Assembly (NCBI GenBank): GCA_028822745.1
Contig: JAPKCZ010000107.1
Location: 1-6,820, forward strand
Reading direction: 5' to 3'
From: Kiritimatiellia bacterium
GTDB lineage: Bacteria > Verrucomicrobiota > Kiritimatiellia > UBA8416 > JAIOPI01
DNA length: 6,820 bases
The first letter of the stretch is position 1. Every line of letters begins with the position of its first letter. Under the pieces are notes generated by a model that was given only the letters and a program-made list of their open reading frames with translations, had not been told where the DNA came from and ran no database searches. The position numbers and the translations under genes are program-made. This document shows, in pieces, positions 3,850-6,820 of the stretch.

Positions 3850-6820
3850 ATGCCACGAGTAACCGGTAAGGCGGTCGGGCTCTGCCCTAAAGCACCGATG
3901 AACCAAAAGTTGTGTGTTTTTACAGGATTGGTTGTCCTGTTTCTGGCTGCGACAACAACACTCCACGCCGCAACCATCTGGGATGGACCGCTGATCACCT
4001 ATTCCCAACCGGGGGGCGACCCAACACAGTCCGCCAATCAGGATCCGCTTACTGCCAATGTTGTGATCACGCGTGCCCTTACTCAGGGTATTTTTAATTT
4101 GGTCAATGAAGCGGCGTACGTCAAACACACCAGCCCGACCGATACGGAGTGGGCCGTCGGGGACTTGTCAAATGCGACCAATCTCAGCTACACCACGTGG
4201 CAGCTTGTCGACGGCATCGGGAAACCTGTGCTTAATCTGCCCAATCAGCAGTTGGTCCTTCACCTTGTTACCGATGACATTTACCTGTCGGCTAAATTTA
4301 CGGCATTGGGGGACCATGGCGCGGGTCTGTTTACATACATTCGGTCGACGCCCCTGGTCGTAAACACACCGCCCACCGTGAGCATCACGAACCCGGTACA
4401 CAATGCCAGCTTTGCAAGCCCAGCGTCGTTGACCATCCAGGCGGATGCCACGGACGCAGATGGTTCGATCAGTGGTGTTGCGTTCTTTGATGATGCCGTG
4501 CCCCTCGGCAGTGTGACCAATCCGCCTTACGAGGTGGCGGTGCTCTTCTCGGACGGGCTTCATCCCTTGACGGCTGTCGCGACCGACGATATGGGCGCCT
4601 CAACGACGTCGACGTTGATCAATGTCAACGTCAGCACATCCAACTTACCCCCTTTGGTGACCATCACGAGCCCAACCAATGGCGCGTTCTTGGCTGCGCC
4701 CGCGAACGTGACACTCTTTGCTGACGCCAGCGATTCGGATGGCACGGTTTCCAGTGTGCAGTTCTACGATGATTCGACCCTGCTCGGGACAGATCTCGAT
4801 TCGCCATTTAGTGTGGCAGCGCTTCTGTATCCCGGCACCCATCCGCTCAGTGCGGTTGCTTTGGATAACAGCGGGGCAACGTCCACGTCCACGCTTGTGT
4901 CGCTCACCGTGACCTCTGAGATTATTCCAAACCCGATCGTCGAGCTTATCCCGGCGGGGAATATCGCGGTTGATTTACAAACCATTGCCGACGGCTTGGC
5001 TGCGCCGCTGGATCTGGCTGCGCCTGGCGACGGCACTGACCGATTGTTTGTCTATGATCAGGAAGGGCGCGTCTGGGTTGTGACGAATGGCGTGGTGCTG
5101 GCCACCCCGCTACTGGATGTACGCGATCGCCTCGTCCTGTTAGGCGCTTACGACGAGCGCGGGCTGCTCGGGTTTACGGTGCACCCAAACTATGCACTTC
5201 AGCCTTTTCTCTATACATACACATCGGAACCCATTGACGGAGCTGCCGATTTTCCGAACGGCTTGGGTGGCGGCAATAACCACCAGGCAGTAGTGGCTGA
5301 ATGGCGCATTAGTACAAATAGCGCCAACGTCGTGGATCCGACCTCCCGTCGCGAGATCATGCGCATCGATCAGCCCCAGTCCAATCACAACGGCGGCGCG
5401 ATTCATTTCGGCCCCGACGGCATGCTCTACATCGCCTTGGGCGACGGCGGCTCCGCCAACGATGTTGCGGTTGGCCACTCTCCCGGGGGCAATGGACAGG
5501 ACATAAACGTCGTCCACGGTAAATTACTGCGTATCGATGTGAACGGCAATAACGCCTCGAACGGCGAATATGGTGTGCCTGTCAACAACCCCTTCGTCGG
5601 CACCAATGGTCTCGACGAAATATGGGCTTATGGCCTGCGCAACCCGTTTTCTTTTCATTTCGAACGCGGCACCACGAACCTGTATCTGGCCGATGTTGGG
5701 CAAGGCGATATCGAAGAGGTCGACATCATTGTCCGAGGCGGCAATTACGGTTGGAGCGTACGTGAAGGCACGTTCTGGTTCGATGGCGCGGGCCATGTTG
5801 TCACGGCACCCGTGCGGCCCGTGCCGCCTGATCTTGTCGACCCCATTGCGGTGTATGACCATGATGATGGGCTGGCGATCATCGGCGGCTTTGTGTATCA
5901 CGGCACGGCCATTCCTGACTTGCAGGGACGTTACGTTTTTGGTGACTGGGGCTCTTTCTCGGCGCCCAGTGGTCGACTCTTCTATTTGGACGATACCAAC
6001 GGCGTGAATGAGCTACGCATCGGGCTCGACGACCGTCCGCTCGGGCTCTGGTTGCGTGGTTTTGGCGAGGGGCCGGACGGCGAGCTCTACGTCTTTTGTT
6101 CGCGTCAGCTTGGGCCTTCAGGAACCACCGGTCGCATGATGAAGTTGGTCCCGGCGCCGGATCCGCTCCGAATCACGGGGCTTGCTCCGAGCAATGGTAC
6201 CCATATCGCTGTCGGCGTGAGTGGCGGGGCAGGGCCCTTTGCACTTCAGGAGCGCCCAACATTGGACGACCCTCTCTGGCGCGATGCCGCCCTTGACGCC
6301 ACGCGATCGGTTCTGTTTCCGCTCGCGGACACGAGCGGGTTCCTACGCACTGTCGATGTCGGGCATTTGGCGCCGCGACCGTTGAGTCTCGTCCTGTCCG
6401 GTGGCGCTCAGCATCCGGCGAATGCCTCCACCGCAGAGGGCGGCGGCATTTTTCGTTTGGACGGCAACAGCTTGTCGTTCGATTTGCGCTACGCAGGGCT
6501 GGCCGCGGTCGCAACGGCCGCGCACATACACGGTCCAGCCGACACATCGGCTGATGCGCCTCCTGTGGTCGTGCTCAACGCGTACAACGGCGGCACCTGG
6601 GGTACGAACGGAACGCTATCGGGTGTCATCGTGCTGACGGACGTACAGAAGGCGATGATGCTCGGCGGACAGACGTATGTGAACATTCACAACCCGACGT
6701 TCCCGGGCGGTGAGGTTCGCGGCCAGATCGTGCCGGCCAACATGCACGTCGCTCTGCGTTCGGCCAACGCGGTTCCGGATAGCGGCACCGGAGCGCATGG
6801 TCTCGGCCATGTTGTGTTGG
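3850..6820 (+). CDS. Secreted multidomain protein: N-terminal beta domain, two Ig-like domains, PQQ-type glucose/sorbosone dehydrogenase propeller, CHRD domains (3' partial)
   Basis: The frame is open from 3850 to the window end, 990 complete codons with no stop. Residues 1-40 form a signal peptide with a long basic n-region, a core at ~23-38 and probable cleavage after LHA. Residues ~42-170 (TIWDGPLITYSQPGGDPTQS onward) are a beta domain I associate with PEP-CTERM-type proteins. Two Ig-like domains span ~172-263 and ~266-355. Residues ~374-767 are a glucose/sorbosone dehydrogenase (GSDH) beta-propeller, which in its family oxidises sugars with PQQ. Visible GSDH marks are ERGLLGFTVHPNY (His445 fits the catalytic base), NHNGG (512-516), ALGDGG (Asp532), YGLRNP (Arg597, PQQ-contact type), DVGQGDIEEVD (from 615), GGNYGW (to 635) and GDW (to 700). 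Residues ~768-840 are a beta linker with the LQ...W.D...GFLRTVD pattern. A CHRD domain follows (~845-962; HIHGPA, YVNIHNPTFPGGEVRGQI), then the start of a second. The protein should act outside the cytoplasmic membrane. Substrate is unknown and PQQ use is inferred. A C-terminal anchor, if any, lies beyond the window. Confidence 0.93.
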   Translation, partial: MPRVTGKAVGLCPKAPMNQKLCVFTGLVVLFLAATTTLHAATIWDGPLITYSQPGGDPTQSANQDPLTANVVITRALTQGIFNLVNEAAYVKHTSPTDTEWAVGDLSNATNLSYTTWQLVDGIGKPVLNLPNQQLVLHLVTDDIYLSAKFTALGDHGAGLFTYIRSTPLVVNTPPTVSITNPVHNASFASPASLTIQADATDADGSISGVAFFDDAVPLGSVTNPPYEVAVLFSDGLHPLTAVATDDMGASTTSTLINVNVSTSNLPPLVTITSPTNGAFLAAPANVTLFADASDSDGTVSSVQFYDDSTLLGTDLDSPFSVAALLYPGTHPLSAVALDNSGATSTSTLVSLTVTSEIIPNPIVELIPAGNIAVDLQTIADGLAAPLDLAAPGDGTDRLFVYDQEGRVWVVTNGVVLATPLLDVRDRLVLLGAYDERGLLGFTVHPNYALQPFLYTYTSEPIDGAADFPNGLGGGNNHQAVVAEWRISTNSANVVDPTSRREIMRIDQPQSNHNGGAIHFGPDGMLYIALGDGGSANDVAVGHSPGGNGQDINVVHGKLLRIDVNGNNASNGEYGVPVNNPFVGTNGLDEIWAYGLRNPFSFHFERGTTNLYLADVGQGDIEEVDIIVRGGNYGWSVREGTFWFDGAGHVVTAPVRPVPPDLVDPIAVYDHDDGLAIIGGFVYHGTAIPDLQGRYVFGDWGSFSAPSGRLFYLDDTNGVNELRIGLDDRPLGLWLRGFGEGPDGELYVFCSRQLGPSGTTGRMMKLVPAPDPLRITGLAPSNGTHIAVGVSGGAGPFALQERPTLDDPLWRDAALDATRSVLFPLADTSGFLRTVDVGHLAPRPLSLVLSGGAQHPANASTAEGGGIFRLDGNSLSFDLRYAGLAAVATAAHIHGPADTSADAPPVVVLNAYNGGTWGTNGTLSGVIVLTDVQKAMMLGGQTYVNIHNPTFPGGEVRGQIVPANMHVALRSANAVPDSGTGAHGLGHVVL
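4363..4914 (+). repeat. Tandem pair of bacterial Ig-like domains within the secreted dehydrogenase
   Basis: Two consecutive copies of about 90 residues share the same landmarks: PP.V.IT.P.....F..P, then ADA.D.DG.(I/V)S.V.F(F/Y)DD...LG, then a G.HPL.AVA.D..GA..T.T closing strand. They resemble the bacterial Ig domains common in secreted carbohydrate-active and adhesive proteins, where they usually serve as spacers or binding modules. The copies are clearly diverged at DNA level, so duplication is old or they were acquired as separate modules. Confidence 0.8.

Noticed and set aside
3784..4128. Reverse-strand ORFs over the start of the secreted-protein gene
   Set aside because: They cross the promoter, the Shine-Dalgarno and the signal peptide of the supported + gene, and their translations show no family features.
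5524..5901. Reverse-strand ORFs of ~125 codons under the dehydrogenase gene (also 5140-5517)
   Set aside because: They are antisense to a continuous + frame with clear GSDH motifs, and have no RBS or recognisable product.
1..6820. CRISPR array, tRNA, rRNA, riboswitch or insertion sequence
   Set aside because: I looked for regularly spaced direct repeats, cloverleaf-like sequences and transposase motifs and saw none. A covariance-model search was not possible here.

Overview
The window looks like part of a chromosome from the PVC superphylum, most likely Verrucomicrobiota, Kiritimatiellota or Lentisphaerota. The basis is protein style, not a database search: a very large unassigned protein with A2M-like beta segments and helical repeats, an ECF-type sigma factor N-terminus, and a secreted multidomain dehydrogenase with bacterial Ig-like and CHRD domains. 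GC content is moderate to fairly high. All supportable genes are on the + strand.

Layout. (1) Positions 1-3035 hold the 3' part of a very large gene whose start lies before the window. About 1010 residues are visible: helical segments, a charged linker, a beta-rich block, helical repeats, and a conserved-looking C-terminal beta domain. (2) Positions 3036-3347 are a 312-base gap with a candidate promoter and, on the reverse strand, a short open stretch without a start that may be a gene relic. (3) Positions 3348-3683 hold a 111-codon ORF that appears to be a deletion chimera. Its first ~41 residues are the beginning of sigma-70 region 2 of an ECF sigma factor; the rest is the C-terminal tail of an unrelated membrane-anchored protein ending in one TM helix and four arginines. 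(4) Positions 3684-3849 hold a good sigma-70-like promoter (exact TATAAT) and a strong Shine-Dalgarno. (5) From 3850 to the window end runs one uninterrupted gene of at least 990 codons for a secreted protein. Its order is signal peptide, N-terminal beta domain of a type I associate with PEP-CTERM proteins, two Ig-like domains, a glucose/sorbosone-dehydrogenase (PQQ-type) beta-propeller, a small beta linker domain, a CHRD domain, and the start of a second CHRD domain. It has no stop in the window.

How they fit together. I see no evidence of one operon. The last gene has its own promoter and RBS. The sigma chimera suggests that a sigma-factor locus once stood here and lost its middle, so the first and last genes may be neighbours only through that deletion. 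The most interesting items are the chimera, the multidomain secreted dehydrogenase, and the large protein of unknown function. I did not find a convincing new defence, mobile or RNA-based system, CRISPR array, tRNA or rRNA.
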